A stretch of DNA of 64,000 nt from Thauera sp. K11. Lineage in GTDB: Bacteria; Pseudomonadota; Gammaproteobacteria; Burkholderiales; Rhodocyclaceae. Both the position numbers and the translations under genes were made by a program. The notes beneath the pieces were generated by a model, which was given only the letters and a program-made list of their open reading frames with translations, was not told the DNA's origin and did no database searches. Location of the stretch: contig NZ_CP023439.1 in NCBI RefSeq assembly GCF_002354895.1, forward strand, positions 62,001 to 126,000. The letters run 5' to 3'. Shown one piece after another: positions 21,398 through 29,492 of this stretch (positions within the stretch are counted from its first letter, which is position 1; each line of letters begins with the position of its first letter).

Positions 21398-22087
21398 ATG
21401 AACGACCCCGTCCAGGACGCCATCCCGCCCTCGATGTTCCACTGGCTCGCCGCCGTGCCGGACGACCGGCCGGTGGCGCTGCTGGTGCGGCACTCGGTGC
21501 GCGACGAACTGCCGCGCGACGACGTCGGCTACGAACTGCCGCTCAACGCGCTCGGCGTGCAGCTCGCGCGCAGCCTCGGCGCGGCGATGCACGGGCGCGT
21601 GCGCACCCTGCGCACCAGCCCGGTCAGCCGCTGCGTGCAGACCGCCGGACTGATCGGCGATGCCGCCGGCGCCGCGCTGCAGATCGTGCCCGACCGCATG
21701 CTGGGCGACCCCGGCGCCTACGTCATCGACCGCCGCCTCGCCGGCCGCAACTGGCTGGCCATGGGCAGCCGCGGAATCATGGAACACCTCGCCTTCCGCG
21801 ACGACCCGCTGCCGGGCACCGAGCACCCCGACGCCGGCGCGCGCAAGCTGGTGCGCCACATGCTCCAGGTCGCGGTCGATGTGCCGGGCCTGCACGTGTT
21901 CGTCACCCACGACATCCTGCTGGCCGCCACCGCCGCGCGCTTCCTTGGCCCGCCGCAAGGGCCGCAGCCGTGGCCGCGCTATCTCGAAGGCGCCTTCTTC
22001 TGGCGCGACGAAGACGGGCTGAAGGCGGCCTACCGCGACGCCTGCCGCAGCGGCCTGTCCGAAACGGCTCCGCCGGACGGAGGCTAG
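21398..22087 (+). CDS. Histidine phosphatase superfamily protein
   Basis: 229 aa protein with the catalytic-histidine motif near its N terminus (ALLVRHSVRDELP), a supporting arginine/serine block (RTSPVSRCVQTA) and the second histidine (VFVTHDILLA). This is the phosphoglycerate-mutase-like phosphatase fold. RHG is replaced by RHS at the first motif, which is tolerated in the family. The substrate is unknown. It follows the aldehyde dehydrogenase after 161 bases and may have its own promoter. It is the last gene before the AT-rich island. Confidence 0.82.
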   Translation: MNDPVQDAIPPSMFHWLAAVPDDRPVALLVRHSVRDELPRDDVGYELPLNALGVQLARSLGAAMHGRVRTLRTSPVSRCVQTAGLIGDAAGAALQIVPDRMLGDPGAYVIDRRLAGRNWLAMGSRGIMEHLAFRDDPLPGTEHPDAGARKLVRHMLQVAVDVPGLHVFVTHDILLAATAARFLGPPQGPQPWPRYLEGAFFWRDEDGLKAAYRDACRSGLSETAPPDGG

Positions 22088-22531
22088 CGCCCGCGGCCGG
22101 CCACGCAAGGAGCGGCGGACCTCCTTGCTCACCAAGAGCCCCAAGGAGCCTGCTTCAAAGCCCTATTGCTCTCAGGGGTGACAGTGACTTCCCGATGAGC
22201 CTGCTGCAGCGTGTGGATTGTCAGCAGTTGGCGGATATCGCCGGGCTTCCTTGGAAGCCGTCAATGACCTGCTGCTCCCGCCCGCAGACGAGATTGATGC
22301 CCGCAAGCTGGAGCACGACGCCGTCAACTCAAAGGCATATTCAGGTCCCCGCAGTAATTAATGTTATTGCATAAAAGCGATGAAGAGCCGTACTATTCCT
22401 ACCTCGATTTCAAGACGTTGGAATAAAGTCAAGGTTGGCTCACCGAAATGCTGTCAGCCCTTTGTGCCAAGAAAGCCAATCGGCTGGATCGATCGAGGAT
22501 TCCATAAGCCTGTTCATCAAGGGGAGTAATC
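22088..22531 (+). other. Left edge of AT-rich island with decayed coding fragments
   Basis: No intact gene. Several short fragments look coding but are interrupted by stops and frame changes: EAVNDLLLPPADEIDARKLE (about 22241–22300), a tail ending EEPYYSYLDFKTLE (stop near 22425), and WLTEMLSALCAKKANRLD (about 22435–22490). They may be remains of a gene that once preceded the PAAR gene. Base composition shifts from GC-rich to clearly AT-richer across this stretch. Confidence 0.5.
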
Positions 22532-23092
22532 ATGTACTGGAGGTCATTTATCCGCGAGGGGGATACGACAACCCCCGCCGGCGGGAAAGTTCAACCCGTA
22601 CCCCAGCAATGGCCTGTAACGTATGACGGGAAACACGGTTGCTTCGAGGGCGACCCCGTTTATTGCAATGCCTGCAAGAGCTGGGGCGTTACCAAGTGCG
22701 TCCCGCCCTATCACCCACATACTGCGCCCGACGGCAGACAGGCAAATTTAGATGGGGATTTGTGCATCTGCAAATGCCCGACGCCACCACGCCTGAAAGC
22801 ATTATTTGACAATAGCCGCATGGGTTTTGACGGACATGAGATTGCTCGAATGGCTGGAGCCATGCAGTGGCTGGCTTATGCAGGGCATGAGAGTGGAGAA
22901 CATGAGATTTTCTTTGAAATTATCGATGCAACGACAAATCAGCCAATTAACGGGATGGCCTATAAATTAGTCAATGAAAATGGTGTTGTTGCTGAAAGTC
23001 AAAAGTTAACGAATGGGAAAACATCGTCTTTCTCACTAAAGGAGCATCCAAACCTGACGTTCATTGCTTGGCATGACGGAGATGTTCGATGA
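22532..23092 (+). CDS. PAAR-domain protein, type VI secretion spike tip
   Basis: 186 aa. Residues 1–100 match the PAAR pattern (RSFIREGDTTTPAGG, GCFEGDPVYCNACKS, LDGDLCICKCPTPPRL), with paired Cys/His residues suited to bind the metal at the spike tip. The C-terminal part (about 105–186) is a small beta-rich extension (EIFFEIIDATTNQPINGMAY … LTFIAWHDGD), likely an adaptor for cargo. A GGGGAG ribosome site precedes the ATG. It overlaps the next gene by four bases. No vgrG or hcp is nearby, so this is an orphan spike/effector cassette. Base use is AT-richer than the flanks. Confidence 0.85.
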   Translation: MYWRSFIREGDTTTPAGGKVQPVPQQWPVTYDGKHGCFEGDPVYCNACKSWGVTKCVPPYHPHTAPDGRQANLDGDLCICKCPTPPRLKALFDNSRMGFDGHEIARMAGAMQWLAYAGHESGEHEIFFEIIDATTNQPINGMAYKLVNENGVVAESQKLTNGKTSSFSLKEHPNLTFIAWHDGDVR

Positions 23093-23718
23093 CCACTACT
23101 ATCGATTCAGATACTAGATTGCTCGCTTCAATAGCGTACGGTGAAGCATCCACGGACAATGATTCACAAGAAATTGGTGGAATAGCTTTTGCCGTAGCTA
23201 ATCGATGCCGTGCATGGAATGGGAAAACCGTTTCCGAATTAAAGGCTGCAGACCCCAATTATGCCTATGCGTGGAATGGGAAAAATGCCAGATTCAATGA
23301 ATTATTCGAGGCATCAGAAAGCGACATAAAAAAAGATGCCGGCATGAGTCTGGCCGTTAATTGGGCAGAAAAGGCAATAAAGAACGAAGGGGGTGACCCA
23401 TCACATGGTGCGCTTTTTTGGGATGGTCTTGACTTTAAAGTCGATAAAAACAGGAGCGATAACGTAAATCATCCTAAGCGAAGGGACGGCTTTAAATACG
23501 GAGATTCATCGCACAATATCTTTGATGTGCCAGAGAAAAGAAGCGAAATCATTGTTCGCTGGATAATCAAGAACAAGAAGACAGGAAGAAATGTGGACGG
23601 TGCAGAGCGCGGTCGTTACGACGCAGTTTGGGTTTCAACGTCTGCTCATGGAAAAACCATTTTTTGGAAACACCCTGAAGATTACCTGAAGGCTACGGGT
23701 GGAAAGGAGTATCGGTGA
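23089..23718 (+). CDS. Putative peptidoglycan-hydrolase effector carried by the PAAR protein
   Basis: 209 aa with no signal peptide. The N-terminal segment LLASIAYGEASTDNDSQEIGGIAFAVANRC resembles the catalytic-glutamate region of SleB/cell-wall-hydrolase and lysozyme-like folds (E19 as candidate). The rest (GDPSHGALFWDGLDF, SSHNIFDVPEKRSEI) is not recognised. It starts inside the PAAR stop codon and ends inside the start of a gene for a secreted protein. That gives the order PAAR, toxin, immunity typical of type VI cargo. The muramidase assignment is an inference from a short pattern. Confidence 0.55.
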   Translation: MTTTIDSDTRLLASIAYGEASTDNDSQEIGGIAFAVANRCRAWNGKTVSELKAADPNYAYAWNGKNARFNELFEASESDIKKDAGMSLAVNWAEKAIKNEGGDPSHGALFWDGLDFKVDKNRSDNVNHPKRRDGFKYGDSSHNIFDVPEKRSEIIVRWIIKNKKTGRNVDGAERGRYDAVWVSTSAHGKTIFWKHPEDYLKATGGKEYR

Positions 23719-24431
23719 AATATCTGCTCGCTATCTTTGGTTTTTTTTCGTTATCAACTGCACACGCTGGCAAGGTGTTTACTAGTTATGAAGACTATTA
23801 TCAGCAACAGCATGGAATATTCCTTGGAAAAGTGCTCAAAGAGTCAAACGAAGGCTACTCCATTCAGAGTGCGCATGGACTATGTGGCGAAGATGATATG
23901 TGCAAAGATCACAATGGGAATCTTGGCTCGAAAAAAATAAAGATCACAGTCAGCCAAACCAAAGGTGCCTTCCAGATCAAAGATCGAAGTTTCTATTATC
24001 GAGATGCACGAGTTCTTGACGGGGCACAGAATCCCCCAGAAGAATCCCCGCTTTACGGAGTCTCCGCATACATCGCCCGCAAGAATAAGAACCGCCCGGA
24101 CATTATCTGCATTGAAGGGTATTACATGGGGTCGGAAAGATTCAGAAATACGGAAGTCTTTTTGGTCATTAATCCACTTGGTTCAAGGAATAAAACCCAA
24201 TTTCTTCATTTGCCTGGACTGCATTCATCGTGTATGGCCGTACTGCAAGAGCCTGATGGCTCAATCAGTTATCCGAGCAACAGCTACGTTCTGGATGATA
24301 AAACCGGACAAAGTACCGGGTTATCAATGAAATACTTTTCGGTAAAAAATGGTGTGCCCCGATCATTGAGTCGTGAAACTCGACTTCGGTTTATCGAAGC
24401 TGGGAATCCGTTTAAGTTTTCAATAGAGTAG
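23715..24431 (+). CDS. Putative periplasmic immunity protein
   Basis: 238 aa with an N-terminal signal peptide (KYLLAIFGFFSLSTAHA) and no recognised domain. It begins at GTG 23715, overlapping the stop of the putative effector, after a good AAAGGAG site. Cysteine pairs (LCGEDDMC) and the predicted export fit a protein acting in the periplasm. That is where a cell-wall-degrading type VI toxin from a sister cell would have to be blocked. The immunity role is inferred from order and location only. Confidence 0.5.
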   Translation: MKYLLAIFGFFSLSTAHAGKVFTSYEDYYQQQHGIFLGKVLKESNEGYSIQSAHGLCGEDDMCKDHNGNLGSKKIKITVSQTKGAFQIKDRSFYYRDARVLDGAQNPPEESPLYGVSAYIARKNKNRPDIICIEGYYMGSERFRNTEVFLVINPLGSRNKTQFLHLPGLHSSCMAVLQEPDGSISYPSNSYVLDDKTGQSTGLSMKYFSVKNGVPRSLSRETRLRFIEAGNPFKFSIE

Positions 24432-24482
24432 ATGAACATACTTGACGGCTTTATTTGTCATATTCTCAATTTCAAGATCTAA

Positions 24483-25392
24483 GAAGCTCTAACAAAATGA
24501 TGAAATGGGCTGTTCACCCTTGATTTCATTTGTTAACCTCTGCCTTGTTTGTCGAGGCAGAGGAGATGGCGAAACCGATACTGGATGACGAATTGTGGGC
24601 GTTGATCGAGCCGCTGTTGCCGCCACCGAAGCCGCGCCGGGAACGGTATCCCGGACGCAAGCCGCTGGACGACCGCAAGGTGCTCACCGGCATCCTCTTC
24701 GTGCTGCAGTCGGGCATTCCTTGGGAGATGCTCCCCAAGGAGATGGGCTGCGGCTCAGGGATGAGCTGCTGGCGACGACTACGGAAGTGGCAGGAGGCCG
24801 GCGTGTGGGACCGCCTGCACGACGTGCTGCTTGCACGGTTGCGCGCTGCCGGCCGCCTCGATTGGTCTCGCGCCATCGTCGATTCCTCGTCCATACGCGC
24901 TGTGGGGGCCGGTCAAAAACAGGACCGAACCCCACCGATCGCGCTCGTCCAGGCTCCAAGCACCATCTCATCACCGAAGCGCAAGGCATCCCGCTGGCGG
25001 TGATCCTCACCGGTGCCAACCGCAACGACGTCACCCAGCTTCTCCCTTTGGTCGAGGCGATCCCGCCGATCCGTGGCAAGCGCGGCCGACCGCTGTCGAA
25101 ACCCCGACTCGTGCAGGCCGATCGCGGCTACGACCACGACAAGTACCGCCGACCGCTCCACGCTGCAGGCATCACCACCCAGATCGCCCGCCGGGGCCAG
25201 CCGCATGGCAGCGGTCTGGGCAAGACCCGTTGGGTTGTGGAACGCACCTTGGGTTGGCTGCACAACTTTCGGCGATTGCGCATCCGTTTCGAGCGGCTGG
25301 CCATCATCCACGAAGCCTTTCTCGAGATAGCCTGCTGCATCATCTGCTGGCGGCAATTGCGAAAGGCATAACAGGCATTTTGTTAGCGCTTC
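24483..25392 (+). mobile_element. IS5-family insertion sequence (IS427-like), 910 bp
   Basis: The ends form an inverted repeat: left GAAGCTCTAACAAAATG, right (reverse complement) GAAGCGCTAACAAAATG, one mismatch in 17. Both ends are flanked by TAA, consistent with a 3-bp target duplication (24480–24482 and 25393–25395). It contains one transposase gene read in two frames. It sits 51 bases after the putative immunity gene and marks the right edge of the AT-rich island. Confidence 0.85.
24566..25371 (+). CDS. IS5-family transposase, two overlapping frames (-1 frameshift)
   Basis: The first frame (from ATG 24566) gives the N-terminal domain (DDELWALIEPLLPPPKPR … GIPWEMLP) and the start of the DDE core (AIVDSSSIRA). 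The second gives the rest (KHHLITEAQGIPLAVILTGANRND … VQADRGYDHDKYR … WVVERTLGWLHNFRRLRIRFER). The switch occurs at CAAAAAC (24914–24920), a plausible -1 slippery sequence, restoring AGQKTGPNPTDR. Catalytic residues are the two Asp in VDSSS and ADRGYD and the Glu in VERTLGW. Programmed frameshifting is known in this group, so the gene may be active. Confidence 0.85.
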
Positions 25393-25623
25393 TAAGCGAT
25401 GAATGTCTGGACTACCCCGACGCAGTGCCCACCCCTAGTTGGATTGGGGAAAACGGGGCGGAGAAACTTCAAGCGACTAACCGCACCGGCACAGCTTCTT
25501 GCCCTGTCAGGCGGCTCCGCGGGCAAGTTTGATCTAGCATGGAGACATGAAGCTCCGGCGCGTGCCGGCATCGATCCGATAGCCCGCGTGCCGGTACCCG
25601 CCGGCCTTACCCAGGGAGGTGTC

Positions 25624-26619
25624 ATGTGCATCCATGCCACGCAGGAATCGCGGCACGCGAGGCGGGCGTCCGCCGCGGGGGCGGCTCGCCGCCTGCTCGT
25701 GTTCGCGTTCGTGTCCATGAGCATCGCGCTGCTGGGCGGCTGCAGCAAGCAGGAGGAGGCGGCATACGCCCCGCCTGCACCAGCACCGGCGGAGCCTGCT
25801 CCGGCCGAACCGGCGGCACCGGAGCCGCCGGCCGTCGCACCCGCCCCAGCACCGGCTCCCGCGGAGCCGCCCGCGACGGTGGGGCCGAAACCGCCTGCGG
25901 CGGCGCTGCCCGAGCCGCCGGCCATGGCGCCAGAGCCCGAGTCGCCCTCACCCCCACCGCCCCCGCCCCCGGCTGCGGCGAGGCCGCCGGCGGCCGCGAA
26001 CGGCCATCCGCCGGCGGCGGCGATTCCGTCTTTTCCCTGGCCGCCACCGCGCTATTCCGCGTTCTCGACCATCGCCCGCGAATGGGTGGCGCCCGCCGCC
26101 GGCGCGACGCTGGGCTCCGCGGCTGCCCGCATCGAGCAGGCGTTCGACGCCGCGGGCTACGTGGAGCGCAGCTACTACCGCATCCCGGGCGGGTTCGCGC
26201 TGGTGTCGCGCGTCGAGCACATCCGCGCCGACGCCACGCCCTTCGCGCCGCCGCAGCGCTGGACGGTGGATGCGCCGCCGCTGCGCGAGGGGCTCATCGA
26301 CATCATCCGCGCGCTGTTCAACGCCCCGCCGGGCTTCTACCGCGTGATCGCGTTCGCGGTGACCGACCAGGATTTCGCCGCCCGCGAGCAGGCGCCGACC
26401 TCGGAGGAAGCGCGCCGCTGGGTGTCCGGCGGCGTCCTGCGCCTGCCGGCGGAGATCGGCGCACTGCCGTATTCCGAGCGCCACTACACCTCCGCGCTGA
26501 TCTACGAGTTCGAGCGGCGGGCCGACCGGGCGGAGGCGAGCGTCAGGCTGCCGAGCGATTCGCCCGGCAGGACGCATCTCGAGCGGGCCGGCCTGTGGCA
26601 GGCGCTCGCCGCGCGCTGA
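25624..26619 (+). CDS. Lipoprotein with Pro/Ala-rich linker, partner of the TIR protein
   Basis: 331 aa. It has a signal peptide with a lipobox (SIALLGGC), then about 100 residues of Pro/Ala-rich linker, then a globular domain of about 190 residues. This domain (AAGYVERSYYRIPGGFALVSRVEHIRAD … AFAVTDQDF … HLERAGLWQAL) is clearly homologous to the C-terminal domain of the lipoprotein at 59785–60819. The ATG at 25624 follows GGGAGG; a longer frame upstream is not convincing. The TIR gene starts one base after the stop. Function unknown; probably anchored in the envelope with the globular domain in the periplasm. Confidence 0.75.
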   Translation: MCIHATQESRHARRASAAGAARRLLVFAFVSMSIALLGGCSKQEEAAYAPPAPAPAEPAPAEPAAPEPPAVAPAPAPAPAEPPATVGPKPPAAALPEPPAMAPEPESPSPPPPPPPAAARPPAAANGHPPAAAIPSFPWPPPRYSAFSTIAREWVAPAAGATLGSAAARIEQAFDAAGYVERSYYRIPGGFALVSRVEHIRADATPFAPPQRWTVDAPPLREGLIDIIRALFNAPPGFYRVIAFAVTDQDFAAREQAPTSEEARRWVSGGVLRLPAEIGALPYSERHYTSALIYEFERRADRAEASVRLPSDSPGRTHLERAGLWQALAAR

Positions 26620-26620
26620 C

Positions 26621-27538
26621 ATGAGCACGGATCTCGCCCCCACCGGTGCCGCGGCGCTGCGCAGGCTGGCGCAGGTGTCCATCCTGTTCGCGGTCGCCAG
26701 CCTGCTGGCCACGGCCGTGGCGTTGATGCGGCTGCCCCATGCGGTGGGCGCGGGGCAGGGCATCGTCGTCGCGGCGGGCATGCTGGTCGGCGCCTTGGCC
26801 TTCGCCTTCGGGGTGATGATCAGCCTGCGCAAGCCGCGCGCGCGGCGGATGGGCTTCGCTGTCGTCGCCGCGGCCTTCGCCGCCGCCGTGCTGTTCGGCC
26901 TCCTGGCGGCCGTGGTGCCCGAATCCTCGGCCGCGTTCGGCGCCTGGACGCTGGTGCTGCTCGGCTACGCCGCGTTCGCCACGCACCGCCTGGTGCGCTG
27001 GCCGGCGGCGGTGCGCGACGAGCCGAAGTCCGACCTGCGCATCTTCATCTCGTACCGGCGCGACGACAGCCGCGAGACGGTGGGCCGCATCCACGACCAT
27101 CTGCGCGGGGATTTCGAGGGCGAGAATCTCTTTCTCGACGTCGACCGCCAGGCCGCGGGCGAGGACTACCGCGTCGTGATCGGCCGCGCGCTCGAACACG
27201 CCGACGCGGTGCTGGTGGTGATCGGCACGCGCTGGCTGACGCTCGCCGGCCGTGACGGCCGGCGTCGCCTGGACGACGAGGGCGACATGGTGCGGATCGA
27301 GATCGAGACCGCGCTCGCCCGCCGTCTGCGCGTGATCCCGGTGCTGGTACAGGGCACCGCGATGCCCGGCGAAAACGACCTGCCGCCCCCGCTGCGGCCG
27401 CTGAGCTTCCTCACCGCGCTGCCGGTGCGCCCCGATCCCGACTTCAGGCCCGACATGCGGCGGCTGGTGGCGGCGCTGCTGGGCGAGGACGGGAACGAAG
27501 AGGACAGGGAGGCGGAGGCCGTGGCCGGCACGGCCTGA
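26621..27538 (+). CDS. Membrane-anchored TIR-domain protein
   Basis: 305 aa. Four hydrophobic segments (about residues 17–38, 46–69, 77–99, 105–123) are followed by a cytoplasmic TIR domain (about 138–290). The domain begins with LRIFISYRRDDSRETVGRI and continues with NLFLDVDRQAAGEDY, ADAVLVVIGTRWLT and VRIEIETALARRLRVIPVLV. E227 or E229 lies where NAD-cleaving TIR domains carry their glutamate. TIR domains in bacteria act in NAD+ hydrolysis, anti-phage signalling or protein scaffolding. It is coupled to the lipoprotein upstream, with a one-base gap. A parallel lipoprotein/membrane pair at 59.8–61.3 kb has no TIR domain. Confidence 0.85.
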   Translation: MSTDLAPTGAAALRRLAQVSILFAVASLLATAVALMRLPHAVGAGQGIVVAAGMLVGALAFAFGVMISLRKPRARRMGFAVVAAAFAAAVLFGLLAAVVPESSAAFGAWTLVLLGYAAFATHRLVRWPAAVRDEPKSDLRIFISYRRDDSRETVGRIHDHLRGDFEGENLFLDVDRQAAGEDYRVVIGRALEHADAVLVVIGTRWLTLAGRDGRRRLDDEGDMVRIEIETALARRLRVIPVLVQGTAMPGENDLPPPLRPLSFLTALPVRPDPDFRPDMRRLVAALLGEDGNEEDREAEAVAGTA

Positions 27539-27572
27539 ACATGGGCCCGGGCACGGCCGAAACCCGTGCGCT

Positions 27573-28772
27573 TCAGAGCGCGCCGGCGGCGCGCAGCGCG
27601 GCGATCTGCTCCGGCGTGTAGCCCAGGCCGCCGAGCACCGCGTCGTTGTGCTCGCCCAGCGCCGGGCCGATCCATTCGGTGCTGCCGGGCGTGTCCGACA
27701 GCCTGGGCACGATGCCGGGCACGCGGCAGTCGCGGCCGTCGGGCAGTTTCACCGTCTCCAGCATGCCGCGCGCGAGGAATTGCGGGTCGGCGAACATGTC
27801 GGCCACCGAGTAGATGCGCGAGGCCGGCACCTCGGCCGCCGCCAGCGCGGCCAGCACCGCGGCCTCGTCGTGCGCCGCCACCCAGGCGTCGATCGCCGCG
27901 TACAGTTCGTCGCGCCGCGCGTCGCGGCCGGCGTTGTCGGCCAGGGACGGATCGTCGGCGAGGTCGGCGCGGCCCATGGCGTGCATCAGGCGCTTGAAGA
28001 TGGCGTCGCCGTTGGCGCCGATCGCCACGTGCCTGCCGTCCTTCGTGGTGTGGGTGTTCGACGGTGTGATGCCCGGCATGATGTTGCCGGTGCGCTCGCG
28101 CACGAAGCCGAACACGTCGAACTCCGGCACCAGCGATTCCATCATCGCGAACACCGCTTCGTACAGCGCGACGTCCACCACCTGGCCCCTGCCGCCGTTG
28201 ATCTCCCGGTGGCGCAGCGCCATCAGGGTGCCGATCACGCCCCACAGCGCGGCGATCGAATCGCCGATCGAAATGCCCGTCTTCACCGGCGGCCGGTCGG
28301 AAAAGCCGGTGACGTAGCGCAGCCCGCCCATGGATTCGCCGATGGCGCCGAAGCCGGGCTGCGCCGCCATCGGCCCGGTCTGGCCGAAGCCCGACAGGCG
28401 CAGCATCACCAGTCCGGGGTTCAGCGCCGACAGCGCGTCCCAGCCCAGGCCCAGCTTTTCCATCACGCCGGGGCGGAAGTTCTCGACCACGATGTCGGCG
28501 TCGGCCACCAGGCGGCGCATCATCGCCAGGCCCTCGGGGTGCTTCAGGTTCAGCGTCACCGACTTCTTGTTGCGCGCCTGCACGTACCACCACAGCGACG
28601 TGCCCTCGTAGACCTTGCGCCACTTGCGCAGCGGGTCGCCGCCGTCGGGCGATTCGATCTTGATCACCTCGGCGCCGAACTCGGCCATGATGCGGGTGGC
28701 GAAGGGGCCGGCGATCAGCGTGCCGAGTTCGATCACCTTCAGGCCGGCGAGGGGTTTGGCGGCTGCGGTCAT
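27573..28772 (-). CDS. CaiB/BaiF family III CoA transferase
   Basis: 399 aa. The family start (LAGLKVIELGTLIAGPFATRIMAEFGAEVIKIE) and the NFRPGVMEKLGL, LRLSGFGQTGP and GISIGDSIAALWG segments are present. The Asp in the last is the expected catalytic residue that forms the acyl anhydride. These enzymes move CoA between carboxylic acids without an ATP-dependent ligase. It is the most downstream gene of the minus-strand group with the deformylase and hydantoinase, suggesting it activates an acid formed in that pathway. The substrate is unknown. Confidence 0.88.
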   Translation of the reverse strand: MTAAAKPLAGLKVIELGTLIAGPFATRIMAEFGAEVIKIESPDGGDPLRKWRKVYEGTSLWWYVQARNKKSVTLNLKHPEGLAMMRRLVADADIVVENFRPGVMEKLGLGWDALSALNPGLVMLRLSGFGQTGPMAAQPGFGAIGESMGGLRYVTGFSDRPPVKTGISIGDSIAALWGVIGTLMALRHREINGGRGQVVDVALYEAVFAMMESLVPEFDVFGFVRERTGNIMPGITPSNTHTTKDGRHVAIGANGDAIFKRLMHAMGRADLADDPSLADNAGRDARRDELYAAIDAWVAAHDEAAVLAALAAAEVPASRIYSVADMFADPQFLARGMLETVKLPDGRDCRVPGIVPRLSDTPGSTEWIGPALGEHNDAVLGGLGYTPEQIAALRAAGAL

Positions 28773-28806
28773 GGGGCGTCGTCCTTGCGGGAGGAGGGGC
28801 GGCGGA

Positions 28807-29343
28807 TCAGTCGTCCGCGGCGCCGGCCAGTTCGGGAAACAGCACGTCGGTGAAGCCGAAGCGGCGGAAGTCGCGCACCCGCATCGGGTACAGCATGCCG
28901 ATCAGGTGGTCGCATTCATGCTGCACCACGCGCGCATGGAAGTCTTCGGCGATACGGTCGATCGGCTCGCCACCGGGGCCGCGGCCCTGGTAGCGGATGC
29001 GGCGGTGGCGCGGCACCAGGCCGCGCAGGCCGGGCACCGACAGGCAGCCCTCCCAGCCGTCCTCGAGTTCGTCGTCGAGCGGCGTGATCAGCGGGTTCAG
29101 CAGGATGGTGCGCGGCACCGCCGGCGCATCCGGATAGCGCTCGCTGCGCTCGAAGCCGAAGATCACCACCTGCAGGCCGACGCCGATCTGCGGCGCCGCC
29201 AGCCCCACGCCGCCGGCCGCGGCCATGGTGTCGAACATGTCGGCGATGAGTTCGGCGAGTTCGGGCGTGCCGAAGGCGGCGACGGGCGCGGCGGGCTGCA
29301 GCAGGCGCGGGTCGCCCATGCGGAGGATGCTGCGAACGGTCAT
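28807..29343 (-). CDS. def: Peptide deformylase
   Basis: 178 aa with all three deformylase motifs: [18 protein letters not shown] and QHECDHLIG, which supply the metal-binding Cys and two His. Deformylase removes the formyl group from nascent proteins. Its location in a catabolic cluster, away from fmt, suggests an accessory copy or an enzyme adapted to another N-formyl compound. It lies 34 bases upstream of the CoA transferase gene on the same strand. The ATG at 29343 begins the conserved [15 protein letters not shown]. Confidence 0.92.
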   Translation of the reverse strand: MTVRSILRMGDPRLLQPAAPVAAFGTPELAELIADMFDTMAAAGGVGLAAPQIGVGLQVVIFGFERSERYPDAPAVPRTILLNPLITPLDDELEDGWEGCLSVPGLRGLVPRHRRIRYQGRGPGGEPIDRIAEDFHARVVQHECDHLIGMLYPMRVRDFRRFGFTDVLFPELAGAADD

Positions 29344-29492
29344 GGCTGGCGGGAGCGGCGATGCGGTGTCGGGGAGGCTCCGATTATCGCAGCAAGGGCG
29401 CGCGGCGCCAGCCCATGCCCGTTTCCGCCGCGGCCGCGGAAGTGCCGGCAGTGCGCCGCCGCCGTGGCCTGTCCGGCGGCGGCCGCTGCCGT

